From Verrucomicrobiota bacterium (GTDB taxonomy: Bacteria > Chlamydiota > Chlamydiia > Chlamydiales > 2-12-FULL-49-11): a stretch of 56,870 nt of DNA. A program made the translations under genes and the position numbers. The notes beneath the pieces were generated by a model that saw only the letters and a program-made list of their open reading frames with translations, searched no databases and was not told the DNA's origin. The stretch spans positions 1 through 56,870 of the forward strand of contig JAFEGE010000097.1 of the NCBI GenBank assembly GCA_018240105.1. Reading direction: 5' to 3'. How positions within the stretch are numbered: the first letter of the stretch is position 1; each line of letters opens with the position of its first letter. Of the stretch, positions 17,101 through 24,912 are shown in pieces.

Positions 17101-17396
17101 CCAGACTCATTTTTTTTCCAAGTAATGGTTGGTAGGCGTCGAATGGGCTCATAACAGAGGGTTGCTACGTATTCAATCTTATTAACAGCAAGGGGGATGT
17201 TGAATCTGTCGCGGATGGTACCACGCGGCGGCTCTTCCACAGTAATGCGTACCTGCGGTTTCCGAGCGAGGGTTTGGTACTCTTCATGCTTGAGGATAGC
17301 TAGATACCAAATACGCATTCCTATTAAGACAAAGCAAAAAAGAAATGCGTATAAAATATTTTGAGCCCTTTCAGGCATGTTAGAGTGCGCCTTCAT
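14166..17396 (-). CDS. pbp2: PBP2-type peptidoglycan transpeptidase, long chlamydial form
   Basis: This class B penicillin-binding protein cross-links peptidoglycan at the division or elongation site. A membrane anchor spans about residues 12-32. The N-terminal dimerisation domain includes EEPPRGTIRDRFNIPLAV. The transpeptidase motifs are SIFK (near residue 713), SSN (near 790) and KTS (near 995; KTG in most families). Typical PBP2 has about 630 residues. This one has 1076, with a charged helical insertion of about 400 residues (roughly 380-690) before the catalytic Ser. As I recall, the PBP beside the rpsB cluster in Chlamydia (CT682) is also about 1080 residues. A likely second start is Met7. 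Confidence 0.92.
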   Translation of the reverse strand: MKAHSNMPERAQNILYAFLFCFVLIGMRIWYLAILKHEEYQTLARKPQVRITVEEPPRGTIRDRFNIPLAVNKIEYVATLCYEPIRRLPTITWKKNESGKKTKYFFRKTYIGNLIAFLAKELDLSPRDVEDMIYSKAALFPNMPILLKEGLSEETYYRLHAREKDWPGLTLQLRPKRHYPKGMVASSVLGYMGMIQEKHLDAVKAELLMLEQYLKDKSLGIPTPLPKGYLSTSLVKKRFQELKEKSYTIRSLVGKAGIEGKFDDQLRGVPGKKKVEIDSKGRALRNLPDSSPSLSGRRILLTLSSELQEYAEELLASNETSRHIRFPSAGKNHQLIASPWIKGGAIVAILPKTGEVVTLASYPRYSPKDFVEKERAQTSKWLETPAYIGEIWDGIRPLERELRGKTLLPCEQFLTLDLYLDTVLTLKSPVRSLLDSIATVKEAVLFLKEVDFLWGLSKEKKIHPLIDTLFLETKGHTPTFYKTSQEKRAEILENLPKEHTLSLLSSISHNDDKILFLDLLRLIVPHHLFTEALLKEPLEESFATYRRQAQIASTIRHTLRSELKKEFHEKEFQEWRKLYFDSYLKEKRKEEKEEGRYQRPYLTYLESQEESLFEIFFREREWECLLDRLATSKEGETLYHYLAVMDKSTAMDYLKTLRSFQDLNRPLLGKYYFPFGGGKEAEEASLARHFYPFPGFGYAKSFAYQETAPLGSIFKLVTGYEATKQHFLQERSLNPLVLVDQSPSYQEKISSSTILGYTASGLPITRIYKGGRLPRGHPNIGKIDLPSALERSSNLYFALLAMDRIKHPNDLVNTAYKLGLGHRTGIDLLGEAKGHLPSDLWCNPTALYAFSIGQHSLTTTPLQTALLISAFANKGKVIKPQIVHTIANLEPKEERDAFFNKSSFSYQDLLSNIGVYFPLFPIPEDQEKTTYLWKSHEEVLDELYLPDEMRHFLFDGLSEVVHGQKGTARPEVIRSLRETPPLRRLYEEISPYFIGKTSTAEIVYRPFLERDFAPIIAKNIWFAGISFTEPNAYDDPELIVVVFLRYADHGKEAAPLAAQIIKKWREIKERHEPSQN

Positions 17397-17415
17397 GACA
17401 ACCTACTGCAATAGG

Positions 17416-18300
17416 TTAATCTAATAACGTCTCTACAAAATTACATAGAGACATAGATAGGTCCATTTCGTAATCCATAAGGAGAAAGGCTACCTCTTCC
17501 TCGTAACTATCTTGATAGGAGTCTTTCCCTATAAGAGATAGGAGAGTTTTCTGCGATTCTGAGGGGGGCTCATTTGTAAAGGTAGGTTTGAAGATCACAT
17601 CTTCTCGTGGACTTAGAGCGTTTAAAAACTTTTTCTGCGTTTGGAGTAAAAAGGCAATTTTATACTCGGGTTCTCTAAAATCGGCAAGAGAGGGGCTGCC
17701 TTGTAAATCTAAAATATCATCTTTAATAAAAATTTCATAAATTAATTCGACGAGAATTTCCCATAAGACCTCTATATCTTCGATTGATAAAATAAAAGAG
17801 CGTTCGCAAAGATCTTTAATGTGGGGGGCGAGAGGGTGAAAGGGATCTTTTTTTAGTAGCTCTAAAAGGCCACTATTTCTCTTAGCAACTAGCCTATGAA
17901 GGTCCTGGTTGATTGTCAGATAGGTGTTATAAAGTGTCGGGGGTATAAAGGATTGGAGAAAAACGGCTTTAGAGGGGTAGGTCTCTTTATTAGAAATAGT
18001 TTCGAACTCTTTATCTAAAGCATCAAAGAATGTTTGGTAGTAGTTAGCGTTTAGCTTCGCGCCTATGGCTTCCAGCTCTTCATAAGATATATCAATTGTT
18101 TGGCTTGTTTCAGCGGCAAAAATGCTTAAGGGGACTCTTATGTGATCCTCTCGTAAATCAGAGAAATCCTCATCGTCGTCGTCAAACTCTATCTCATCGT
18201 CTGCAATTTTTGTAAAAGGAGGAGGCTCTTGTGTATCAGAGAAAAGAAAAGGAGAAAAAGAGAGTGTTTGTAGAGCGCAGAGTAGTAGTATTTTTTTCAT
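17416..18300 (-). CDS. Secreted acidic orphan protein
   Basis: The ATG at 18300 (MKKILLLCALQTLSFSPFLFS) gives a clear signal peptide with cleavage near residue 20 and is preceded by AAAGGTG. The longer frame that begins at 18369 buries the signal and is rejected. The mature protein (about 275 residues) is acidic, with an EFDDDDEDFSDL run near its start and helical segments after it. No beta-barrel pattern is visible. It lies between the PBP gene and the rpsB cluster, where Chlamydia carries ompA as I recall, but it shows no MOMP features (few Cys, no aromatic C-terminus). It may be periplasmic. Family unknown. Confidence 0.65.
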   Translation of the reverse strand: MKKILLLCALQTLSFSPFLFSDTQEPPPFTKIADDEIEFDDDDEDFSDLREDHIRVPLSIFAAETSQTIDISYEELEAIGAKLNANYYQTFFDALDKEFETISNKETYPSKAVFLQSFIPPTLYNTYLTINQDLHRLVAKRNSGLLELLKKDPFHPLAPHIKDLCERSFILSIEDIEVLWEILVELIYEIFIKDDILDLQGSPSLADFREPEYKIAFLLQTQKKFLNALSPREDVIFKPTFTNEPPSESQKTLLSLIGKDSYQDSYEEEVAFLLMDYEMDLSMSLCNFVETLLD

Positions 18301-18586
18301 AAGCACCTTTGTTAAATAGTAAGTTACGTATACTATCTGATATCGCAATATATACTGAAATGAATTCAAATATTGGCTTTAAAATTCAGGGAAATTAAAG
18401 AAGTTTTTGGGGAAAATCTTTTTCGAAATTGCGGTTTTGAAAAGAAGCTGTTGGCAAAAAACTTATACTATGACACAATCGGAGGCTCTTATACTCGGAT
18501 TGTTTCTGAATCGAAGATTTGAGGAAAGCCGCGGCCCGCTTTGGCTGAGTCTCTTGAAGCTTCGAGTATATTTGAGTATATAAGAT

Positions 18587-18657
18587 GCGCCTGTAGTTCA
18601 ATGGTAGAACAACAGCCTTCCAAGCTGTGAGTGTCAGTTCGATTCTGATCAGGCGCT
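18587..18657 (+). tRNA. tRNA-Gly (anticodon TCC)
   Basis: The acceptor GCGCCTG pairs with CAGGCGC, followed by discriminator T. D arm AGTTCAATGGTAGAAC, anticodon stem ACAGC/GCTGT with loop CTTCCAA, and T loop GTTCGATTC are all present. CCA is not encoded. The gene lies eight bases before the rpsB ATG, so it probably shares a transcript with it. Confidence 0.96.
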
Positions 18658-18664
18658 ACTAAAA

Positions 18665-19540
18665 ATGGATTCAAAATATATAGCGAGGTATCATTTGACC
18701 GTACAAGAAAAGAGAGAACCGAAGGTCTCCATTAAGCAACTTCTAGAAGCAGGAGTTCATTTTGGGCATCAGACACGCCGTTGGAACCCAAAGATGAAGC
18801 GTTTTATCTTTGAGGCACGCAATGGTATTCATATTCTTGATCTCTCAAAGACCCTTCACCAAATCCGCGTGGCTTGTGAAGAGGTAGAAAAAGTTGTAGA
18901 AAGACGCCAAAGCATTCTCTTTGTCGGTACTAAAAAACAAGCAAAAACTGTTATACAAGAGTGTGCCGAAGAGTGTGGTGAATTTTACGTAGCAGAGCGC
19001 TGGCTTGGTGGTATGCTCACGAACTTAACAACGATTCGCCAATCTGTAAAGCAGTTAGAGCGTATTGAAAAGAAAATTGCATCGGGCGGAGAAGGATTAA
19101 AGAAGAAAGAAATCTACTCTCTTTCTAAGGTACAAGGAAAGCTCGAAAAAAACTTGAGCGGTATCCGTGCTATGCGCAAGCCTCCAGGTCTCTTGATCAT
19201 TGTAGATCCTTCTAAAGAACATATCGCTGTAGCAGAAGCTAAAAAATTACGTATCCCTGTCATGGCTATTGTAGATACAAACTGCGATCCAGACTTAATC
19301 GATTACGTAATCGCTGGTAATGACGATGCCTTAAAGAGCAATAAAGTTATTCTCCAAGCTCTTATGCGCGCCATTGTAGAGAAAAAAGAGGCTCTAAATA
19401 TCCCTATCGGCGTCGTTGAAGTTGTCGAAGAGAAAGAGAAGCCAGCTTACAAAGAGAGAGATCGTAAGCCTAAAAGACATCATGGTGAAAGACATAATCC
19501 AGAAAAACAAGCTCTAGAGCGTAAAGAAGGCGGAGAGTAG
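18665..19540 (+). CDS. rpsB: 30S ribosomal protein S2
   Basis: The protein starts with a variable leader, then VSIKQLLEAGVHFGHQTRRW, the S2 signature, followed by AERWLGGMLTN and IVDTNCDPDLIDYVIAGNDD. It has 291 residues, with a highly charged Lys/Arg/Glu C-terminal tail (about residues 245-291), longer than the E. coli protein (241). It begins eight bases after the tRNA-Gly and is followed after four bases by tsf. The order rpsB-tsf-pyrH-frr is widely conserved. Confidence 0.97.
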   Translation: MDSKYIARYHLTVQEKREPKVSIKQLLEAGVHFGHQTRRWNPKMKRFIFEARNGIHILDLSKTLHQIRVACEEVEKVVERRQSILFVGTKKQAKTVIQECAEECGEFYVAERWLGGMLTNLTTIRQSVKQLERIEKKIASGGEGLKKKEIYSLSKVQGKLEKNLSGIRAMRKPPGLLIIVDPSKEHIAVAEAKKLRIPVMAIVDTNCDPDLIDYVIAGNDDALKSNKVILQALMRAIVEKKEALNIPIGVVEVVEEKEKPAYKERDRKPKRHHGERHNPEKQALERKEGGE

Positions 19541-19544
19541 AAAC

Positions 19545-20396
19545 ATGAGTCATGCTACGCCTCAATTAATCAAAGAATTACGGGAGCGCACAGGCGCTCC
19601 TCTTGGAAAATGCAAAGAAGCTTTAGAGCATAGCCAAGGTAAAGTAGAGCTTAGTATCGAATATCTACGTAAGACGGGTATTGCCTCTGCTGTGAAAAAA
19701 GAGAGCCGCACTACTAAAGAAGGCTCAATTCTTGCTTACGAAACAAAAGAAGCTGTCGCTTTAGTAGAAATGAATGCTGAGACAGATTTTGTTGTGAATA
19801 ACGAGAAATTTGCTGCTTTCCAACAAGAAGTGGTTAAAGAAGCTTGCGAGAGCAAGGTAGATAGTTTAGAGGCTCTTCTTGCGAAAAAATGCAAAGGCGA
19901 TTCTTCTAAGACGATCGATGAAGGTAGAAAAGAGTTAATCTCTGTTTTAGGAGAGAACATTAATATCTCTCGCGTCCTCGTTGTTCTAAAGAAGCCAAAC
20001 ACCTCTATCGGTGTCTACTCACACATGAAAGGTAAAATTCTTTGCTTAGTAGAGATCGCAGGTGGCTCTGGTGAAGAGGCTTTAGCAAGAGAAGTAGCTA
20101 TGCACATAGCAGCCGAGGCTCCGGACTATTTAAAGCCAGAAGAAGTACCTCTTGAAGTGCAAGAAAAAGAAGCTGAAATCGCTCGCAGTGCAGTAGCTTC
20201 GAATAAACCAGCAGAAGTTATCAATAAGATTGTGGAAGGAAAAGTCAAAGCCTTTTATGATCAAGTATGTCTTCTACAACAAAAATTTGTAAAAGATAAT
20301 ACGATGACTGTTGGTAATTTCGTAGCCGAGAGAGGCAAAGCTGTGAATAAACCGCTACAGGTCGTACGATTTATTCGTTGGCGTGTTGGAGCATAA
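19545..20396 (+). CDS. tsf: Elongation factor Ts
   Basis: EF-Ts recharges EF-Tu with GTP. The N-terminal UBA-like domain carries IKELRERTGAPLGKCKEAL. The core contains VEMNAETDFVVNNEKF, the canonical TDFVA-type EF-Tu contact, and AMHIAAEAP. Length (283) is normal. AGAAACATG marks the start, four bases after the rpsB stop. pyrH starts four bases after its own stop. Confidence 0.97.
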   Translation: MSHATPQLIKELRERTGAPLGKCKEALEHSQGKVELSIEYLRKTGIASAVKKESRTTKEGSILAYETKEAVALVEMNAETDFVVNNEKFAAFQQEVVKEACESKVDSLEALLAKKCKGDSSKTIDEGRKELISVLGENINISRVLVVLKKPNTSIGVYSHMKGKILCLVEIAGGSGEEALAREVAMHIAAEAPDYLKPEEVPLEVQEKEAEIARSAVASNKPAEVINKIVEGKVKAFYDQVCLLQQKFVKDNTMTVGNFVAERGKAVNKPLQVVRFIRWRVGA

Positions 20397-20400
20397 AAAT

Positions 20401-21150
20401 ATGACAGGATCCCCTTATAAGCGCGTTCTACTCAAACTTTCTGGAGAGGCGCTTTTAGGGGATCAAGAGTATGGCATAGATTATAAAGCGTGCCAAGAGA
20501 TCGCTGAAACACTTCGGCAGATCTCTGAAAAAGGTGTGGAGATTGGGGTTGTCATAGGAGGAGGAAATATCTTCCGGGGGCAACACGCCACACAATTCGG
20601 TTTTGAACGTACCCCTGCAGATCACATCGGAATTCTAGCTACCTGTATCAACGGGCTTGCTTTACACCAAGTCCTTCATGGCATGGGTGTCAAAGTGCGC
20701 GTTATGTCCTCTCGTAATTTTGATGGTATCATTGAGCCCTACAACTGGTCACAAGCGCAATTCTATTTAGAAAAAGGGGTCATAGTCATTTTTGTCGGTG
20801 GCACCGGAAACCCTTACTTTACGACAGATACAGCGGCGGCTCTCCGCGCTAGCGAGATGGGGGCTGAAGTTTTATTAAAAGCAACAAAAGTAGATGGCGT
20901 TTACGACAAAGATCCAGCCGTACATAAAGATGCAAAACGATTTAAACTTCTCTCTTATGAAGAAGTTTTACATTTAGATCTTAAGGTAATGGATGCTCCG
21001 GCTGTCGCTATGTGCCGTGATAACAATATAGAGATTCGAGTGGTAGAGCTTTTTTCTCGTGAAGCCCTGTTAAAGGCGATTTTAGAGAAAAAAGGCGGCA
21101 CTCTTATTTGCAATAAAGCTCATAAAAAGGCACAGAAGGTGGAAGCATGA
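20401..21150 (+). CDS. pyrH: UMP kinase
   Basis: UMP kinase makes UDP from UMP. The protein starts at the ATG 20401 (MTGSPYKRVLLKLSGEALLG); a TTG at 20383 would overlap tsf and is rejected. Visible motifs are LKLSGEAL, VIGGGNIFRG, the nucleotide-binding GGTGNPYFTTDTAAALRASE and LLKATKVDGVYDKDP. Length is 249 residues. Its stop overlaps the frr start by four bases (ATGA), so the two are translationally coupled. Confidence 0.97.
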   Translation: MTGSPYKRVLLKLSGEALLGDQEYGIDYKACQEIAETLRQISEKGVEIGVVIGGGNIFRGQHATQFGFERTPADHIGILATCINGLALHQVLHGMGVKVRVMSSRNFDGIIEPYNWSQAQFYLEKGVIVIFVGGTGNPYFTTDTAAALRASEMGAEVLLKATKVDGVYDKDPAVHKDAKRFKLLSYEEVLHLDLKVMDAPAVAMCRDNNIEIRVVELFSREALLKAILEKKGGTLICNKAHKKAQKVEA

Positions 21151-21695
21151 ATATAGCTGATGATGTAAAAAATAAAATGAAACAGGCCATTGAGCACCTA
21201 AAGGGCGAATTTAAAAACCTACGCACAAATCGCGTGAATCCGCAGATGCTCGACTCTCTTAAAGTAGAAGTATACGGCTCACCGACACCTCTTAAGTCTC
21301 TTGCTTCTGTTAGCGTCCAAGATAGACAACTTATTATCACACCCTTTGATCCCTCGACTGCCGGCGCTATTGTAAAAGCGATCCAACAATCTAATCTTAA
21401 TTTAAATGGTATCCAAGAAAGAAATACTGTTCGGGTACCTGTACCACCCCTTAGCGAAGAGCTTCGCAAAGATATCGCCAAACAAGCAAAACAGCAGGGT
21501 GAAAAAGGAAAAGTTGCCATCCGAGACATTCGTCAAAAAGGAAACGATCTAGCACGCAAGCAAAAAACTGACGGTACTCTCGCAGAAGATGAGCAAAAAA
21601 AGTTAGAAAAGAAGATCCAAGACCTCACAGATGAGTTTTGCAAAGAGGTTGAAAAGCTCACGCAAGAAAAAGAGAAAGAAATCCTTACTGTTTAG
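21147..21695 (+). CDS. frr: Ribosome recycling factor
   Basis: Recycling factor splits post-termination ribosomes with EF-G. Typical segments are LRTNRVNPQMLDSLKVEVYG, LASVSVQDRQLIITPFD, and the helical RDIRQKGNDLARK. The length of 182 fits (E. coli 185). It overlaps pyrH by four bases and is last in the rpsB operon. A promoter for the following tRNAs begins right at its stop codon. Confidence 0.97.
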   Translation: MNIADDVKNKMKQAIEHLKGEFKNLRTNRVNPQMLDSLKVEVYGSPTPLKSLASVSVQDRQLIITPFDPSTAGAIVKAIQQSNLNLNGIQERNTVRVPVPPLSEELRKDIAKQAKQQGEKGKVAIRDIRQKGNDLARKQKTDGTLAEDEQKKLEKKIQDLTDEFCKEVEKLTQEKEKEILTV

Positions 21696-21724
21696 TTGAG
21701 AAAAAAGACGGGTATTTATACAAT
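21696..21724 (+). promoter_or_regulatory. Sigma-70-type promoter for tRNA-Glu/tRNA-Lys
   Basis: TTGAGA at 21696-21701 and TACAAT at 21719-21724 are separated by 17 bases, close to consensus. Transcription would start near 21731 and run into tRNA-Glu about 75 bases downstream. The -35 overlaps the last bases of frr. Confidence 0.7.
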
Positions 21725-21804
21725 AGATGGCAACCTATGTATGAGGTGCGGTAAAAGAGGAAGCTTCCTAAAAAAAGCGCCTCTCTAAACCACTTAATAG
21801 ATAT

Positions 21805-21879
21805 GGCCCCATCGTCTAGCCCGGCCTAGGACACAAGATTTTCATTCTTGCAACAGGGGTTCGAATCCCCTTGGGGTCA
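21805..21879 (+). tRNA. tRNA-Glu (anticodon TTC)
   Basis: The acceptor GGCCCCA pairs with TGGGGTC (one G-T pair) with discriminator A. Anticodon stem CAAGA/TCTTG holds loop TTTTCAT. T arm CAGGGGTTCGAATCCCCTT is regular. CCA is not encoded. tRNA-Lys follows after nine bases. Confidence 0.96.
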
Positions 21880-21888
21880 AAGTTATAA

Positions 21889-21961
21889 GAGCCTTTAGCT
21901 CAGCTGGTAGAGCATATCCCTTTTAAGGATAGGGTCGTTGGTTCAAACCCAACAAGGCTCA
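21889..21961 (+). tRNA. tRNA-Lys (anticodon TTT)
   Basis: The acceptor GAGCCTT pairs with AAGGCTC, discriminator A. D arm AGCTCAGCTGGTAGAGC, anticodon stem TATCC/GGATA with loop CTTTTAA, and T arm GTTGGTTCAAACCCAAC are all regular. CCA is not encoded. It shares the promoter of tRNA-Glu. Confidence 0.96.
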
Positions 21962-22069
21962 TTCTCTCGTAATAAGGCTGCCAATCGCAGCCTTATTTAG
22001 ACTCTTAAAAATCTATAGCTTAAACCAAATTTCCTATATTCTTTCATTTTTCTAACATGGAAGGGGTCT

Positions 22070-22999
22070 ATGCTTCGTACAGCTCAGGTTATTAGTTTAG
22101 GATTTTTAATAGCAGTAGGAGCCGCTTATTTTACCTATTCGTATGATAGTCGAAATTCGTTAGCTACAGCTTCTCTAAAAACCTCTACACTTCTTGCAAG
22201 TAAATGCGAAGATACTATCCTTACGGCAGGAATTTTAGAGAATAAAACACCTCTTTTGCCGCTGCTAACGTTAAAGCAAGATGGTTTTGCTTTATATAAA
22301 TATCCAAGACAGGCGCTGGAAGATTTTGATCCAGGTTATAGAAAGTGGCTGCTTGTTTTTGAAGAGTATCAAGGCGAAGCTCTACCTTCCTATGAGATGA
22401 AGCGTTTTTTAGAAATTCCGGGGGCTGATAAAGATGGATTTGTGCTTTCAGAGCCTCTTGAAACAACCTTAAAGCCTAGGTTTGAAGGCTCATCTGAAAA
22501 TGAACCTCCGATACAAAAAAATGGAGCGCATGTGGAGGAGCCGCTTGATGTACTTACTTTTACAAAAGATTGCCCCGGCATGATGATTAGTGAGAGGGGC
22601 TTTCTACCGGGAGAGCGCATTACGATTCGAACGAAATCTAAAGAAAAAGCAGGTTATCGAGAGGTGAGTTTTTGTCCCCATCCCCTTATCCTAGGAGATA
22701 AAAGTGGTAAACAACTGGCAACTGCGGAATTAGCAATACTTACGCCTACCTACTATAGGCTACATATCGATTTTGATAAAACCAATAGGTTACGTAGCGT
22801 TGTATCAACCTCTCTTCACGAAAGGATTGAAAATCAGATAGAGCAGACCCAATCTATAGATGTCATGTTTTGTCCAGCTGTCCTAGGAGCTCCTGGAGGA
22901 TCTGCTGTGTTGCAATTTACCTACGAAGATGGAAATTGTTACGAGTTAAAGCTACCGTGGGGATTAGAATTGATAGCCCATGCAAAAGGCGAGAAATAA
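22070..22999 (+). CDS. Orphan membrane-anchored or exported protein
   Basis: The 309-residue protein begins with a hydrophobic segment (about residues 5-23) bordered by few basic residues, so it may be an uncleaved anchor. The remainder is soluble-looking, with alternating strands and scattered Cys, and ends in short basic residues. GGAAGGGG precedes the ATG by a few bases. It follows tRNA-Lys by about 110 bases. No family motif is recognised. A cell-envelope location is the only inference, with the bulk outside the cytoplasm. Confidence 0.6.
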   Translation: MLRTAQVISLGFLIAVGAAYFTYSYDSRNSLATASLKTSTLLASKCEDTILTAGILENKTPLLPLLTLKQDGFALYKYPRQALEDFDPGYRKWLLVFEEYQGEALPSYEMKRFLEIPGADKDGFVLSEPLETTLKPRFEGSSENEPPIQKNGAHVEEPLDVLTFTKDCPGMMISERGFLPGERITIRTKSKEKAGYREVSFCPHPLILGDKSGKQLATAELAILTPTYYRLHIDFDKTNRLRSVVSTSLHERIENQIEQTQSIDVMFCPAVLGAPGGSAVLQFTYEDGNCYELKLPWGLELIAHAKGEK

Positions 23000-23048
23000 G
23001 CCTTTCTCTCTCATGTGCTATAATACAGAATAAATAAACATTTATTCT

Positions 23049-24635
23049 ATGTGCGCTTTTTATGCGGGCCAACCCCCTGATGCTGCGGTTGCAGATGGCT
23101 TAAAGCAAGCCCTTACGGATCCAACTACCTCTTTTTATACTCTATTGAATCTTTTTGGCTCGCCAGGGCTTGCTATCATCTTTAGATTTCAAAACGATAT
23201 GGTTGATGGCCCTAAAAAAGGCTATGCGCTTATCGATGAAATTTTACGCCTTGCTGATAAAAATCCAGCGGCTATCGCTAACCTTCAGGCTATGACAAAA
23301 TCGTTAGTATGGTGGCTTGGCCTTGCAGAAGCCTTTAAGACAAAATTTCTAAGTGGGGTCGAGCTTCTTCCTGATAATACTCCTGAGACAGGAATCGGCC
23401 TTCTTATAAAGGCAGTTTATAAAAATAGTGGGTGGAACGGTATCATAGATCAGGCGCTCCATGCGATGTATCCTCCTCAATTTACAAAGGAGCATGTTTT
23501 AGAGTCTTTAAAGCATGCGGGTATAGCTGGAGTGTATACGGCTCAGAACTCTGTTTATAGCGTTTTAAAAAATGGTGGCTTACAAGATAAGTATACCCTT
23601 GATACCTTACTTACTAGCATAAATGAGCCTGGGGTTCTTTCTCTCTTATATCGCTTTATTGGAGGTTTCAGTTATCTAAACCGCTATCGATTAGATGGAA
23701 ATAACTTAGTAGATGAAGCTTTATCTCTAAATGATCCAAATGCTGTAGAAAAACTTATTACCATAGGCTTTGATTTAAAAACGCCTAGCAATCTTTATCT
23801 CCAAGAGGCAACGGGCCTCTCTTTGTTTATGGCAACTGCTTGTCGTGATGTTTCTTATGAGCCTTTTAATGCGCTTATTGCTCGTATTCCTAAAACAGCA
23901 GAGTATGTTGTTGCTCTAAAAGAGTGGCTAAAGCTGTTACTAGAGTATATTAGATTTCACGTCATAATTAAAACCAATTTAGGACGCCTCGGCGATAGCT
24001 ATGCAACTACACGATATATGCTTAGCTCCTTTGCTGTGATGCCAGAACTTAACACTATACCTTCACGCGTAATCCCTGTCCTAGAGAACTTCTTATCTTC
24101 GGTTGATGGTGTTGTAAGTGGTTGGCAAGAGCCTCAGATGAAGTCTATACCACTGCTAAATATAAGACTTGCAGGAGCTGATGCGAGTGGTCCGTCTCTC
24201 TCTTTATTAACGCTCCTAAGCTACTATATTTTACAACCACCGAGCAATCAGCTCTTCGAGGTAAATCAAAATATGGGGGAGACCCCTGATGAGTATGGGG
24301 TCGGTGGTCAGGATATTGCCGGTCCATTAAATGGCACTACGATTACCTACGCCCATGTGGGTAGTACGGATCTTCGCGGCGTTTATAAGACCCCCTGGAG
24401 CTATGTTGATGAAGATGGCCATAGCCATCCGACAGCAGGTTCTAATATCCAAACAAATTTCGATACGGGTATTGTGAGCGCTAGCATTATTACCGGTATT
24501 TTTTATACAGGTATCGTCTACAGGCATAACTTTTGGGGTATTGGTACAATTCTGGATTGGGCCCCTTTTGTCTACAGTAGAGAAACATCTTCTACAACAG
24601 AAGAGGGAATCGCTCTTAGAGATATAATTATTTAA
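23049..24635 (+). CDS. Orphan 528-residue protein, possible degenerate helical repeats
   Basis: There is no signal peptide and no clear membrane helix. The first 300 residues are mostly helical. One stretch (about residues 225-285; NNLVDEALSLNDPNAVEKLI, then TGLSLFMATACRD) resembles paired helices of ankyrin-type repeats in spacing, but lacks the conserved G-x-TPL core. The C-terminal third changes character and is rich in Thr, Gly and Ser, with probable beta structure. The start ATG at 23049 lies close behind the 22070 gene (49 bases). Chlamydial host-interacting proteins often have such repeats; I infer but cannot show that role. Confidence 0.5.
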   Translation: MCAFYAGQPPDAAVADGLKQALTDPTTSFYTLLNLFGSPGLAIIFRFQNDMVDGPKKGYALIDEILRLADKNPAAIANLQAMTKSLVWWLGLAEAFKTKFLSGVELLPDNTPETGIGLLIKAVYKNSGWNGIIDQALHAMYPPQFTKEHVLESLKHAGIAGVYTAQNSVYSVLKNGGLQDKYTLDTLLTSINEPGVLSLLYRFIGGFSYLNRYRLDGNNLVDEALSLNDPNAVEKLITIGFDLKTPSNLYLQEATGLSLFMATACRDVSYEPFNALIARIPKTAEYVVALKEWLKLLLEYIRFHVIIKTNLGRLGDSYATTRYMLSSFAVMPELNTIPSRVIPVLENFLSSVDGVVSGWQEPQMKSIPLLNIRLAGADASGPSLSLLTLLSYYILQPPSNQLFEVNQNMGETPDEYGVGGQDIAGPLNGTTITYAHVGSTDLRGVYKTPWSYVDEDGHSHPTAGSNIQTNFDTGIVSASIITGIFYTGIVYRHNFWGIGTILDWAPFVYSRETSSTTEEGIALRDIII

Positions 24636-24912
24636 TAGCAAGCAGCTTATGTATATTTTTTTTCTTCAGATATACTCTTAATAAGAAAGAGAATTTAATT
24701 TTCTTTTTATACCTATACCGAGAGTAATGCAAGAATCGGGATGTGGCAAGAAGGTGCCTCGCATTTAAAATAGGCAAAGCTGGTGCCAAAATTAGCCAAA
24801 CTTAAAAAGTTAGCTAATTTTAGCAATTTTAAAGACGAGAGCTACCGACGAAGCCAAAAACCAGTTTTTGAGTTCACTTGGGTGTATAATTCATTAAAAA
24901 GGAAGAAGTTTC
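24636..24912 (+). other. Intergenic stretch with hairpin and repeat arm
   Basis: The 277 bases hold no gene. A stem of the type AAACTTAAAAAGTTAGC near 24800 resembles, in reverse complement, the core of the hairpins at 40631-40970 (GCTAAACTTTTTAAGTTTAGC family). At 24856-24890 lies a diverged copy of the repeat arm in front of ruvC. The first part, near 24655-24720, is simple AT-rich sequence. Confidence 0.4.
24856..24890 (+). repeat. Second copy of the ruvC-front repeat arm
   Basis: AAAAACCAGTTTTTGAGTTC followed by ACTTGGG and TATAAT-like bases aligns with 11061-11093 (AAAAGCCAATTTTTGAATTC followed by ACTTGAG and ATAAT). As there, the ATG of a gene follows shortly afterwards (24913). The left arm of the hairpin is missing here. 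Confidence 0.45.

Noticed and set aside
18370-18586. Orphan frames before tRNA-Gly
   Set aside because: They cross the tRNA or lack a ribosome site; the stretch is better read as upstream region of the tRNA-Gly/rpsB transcript.
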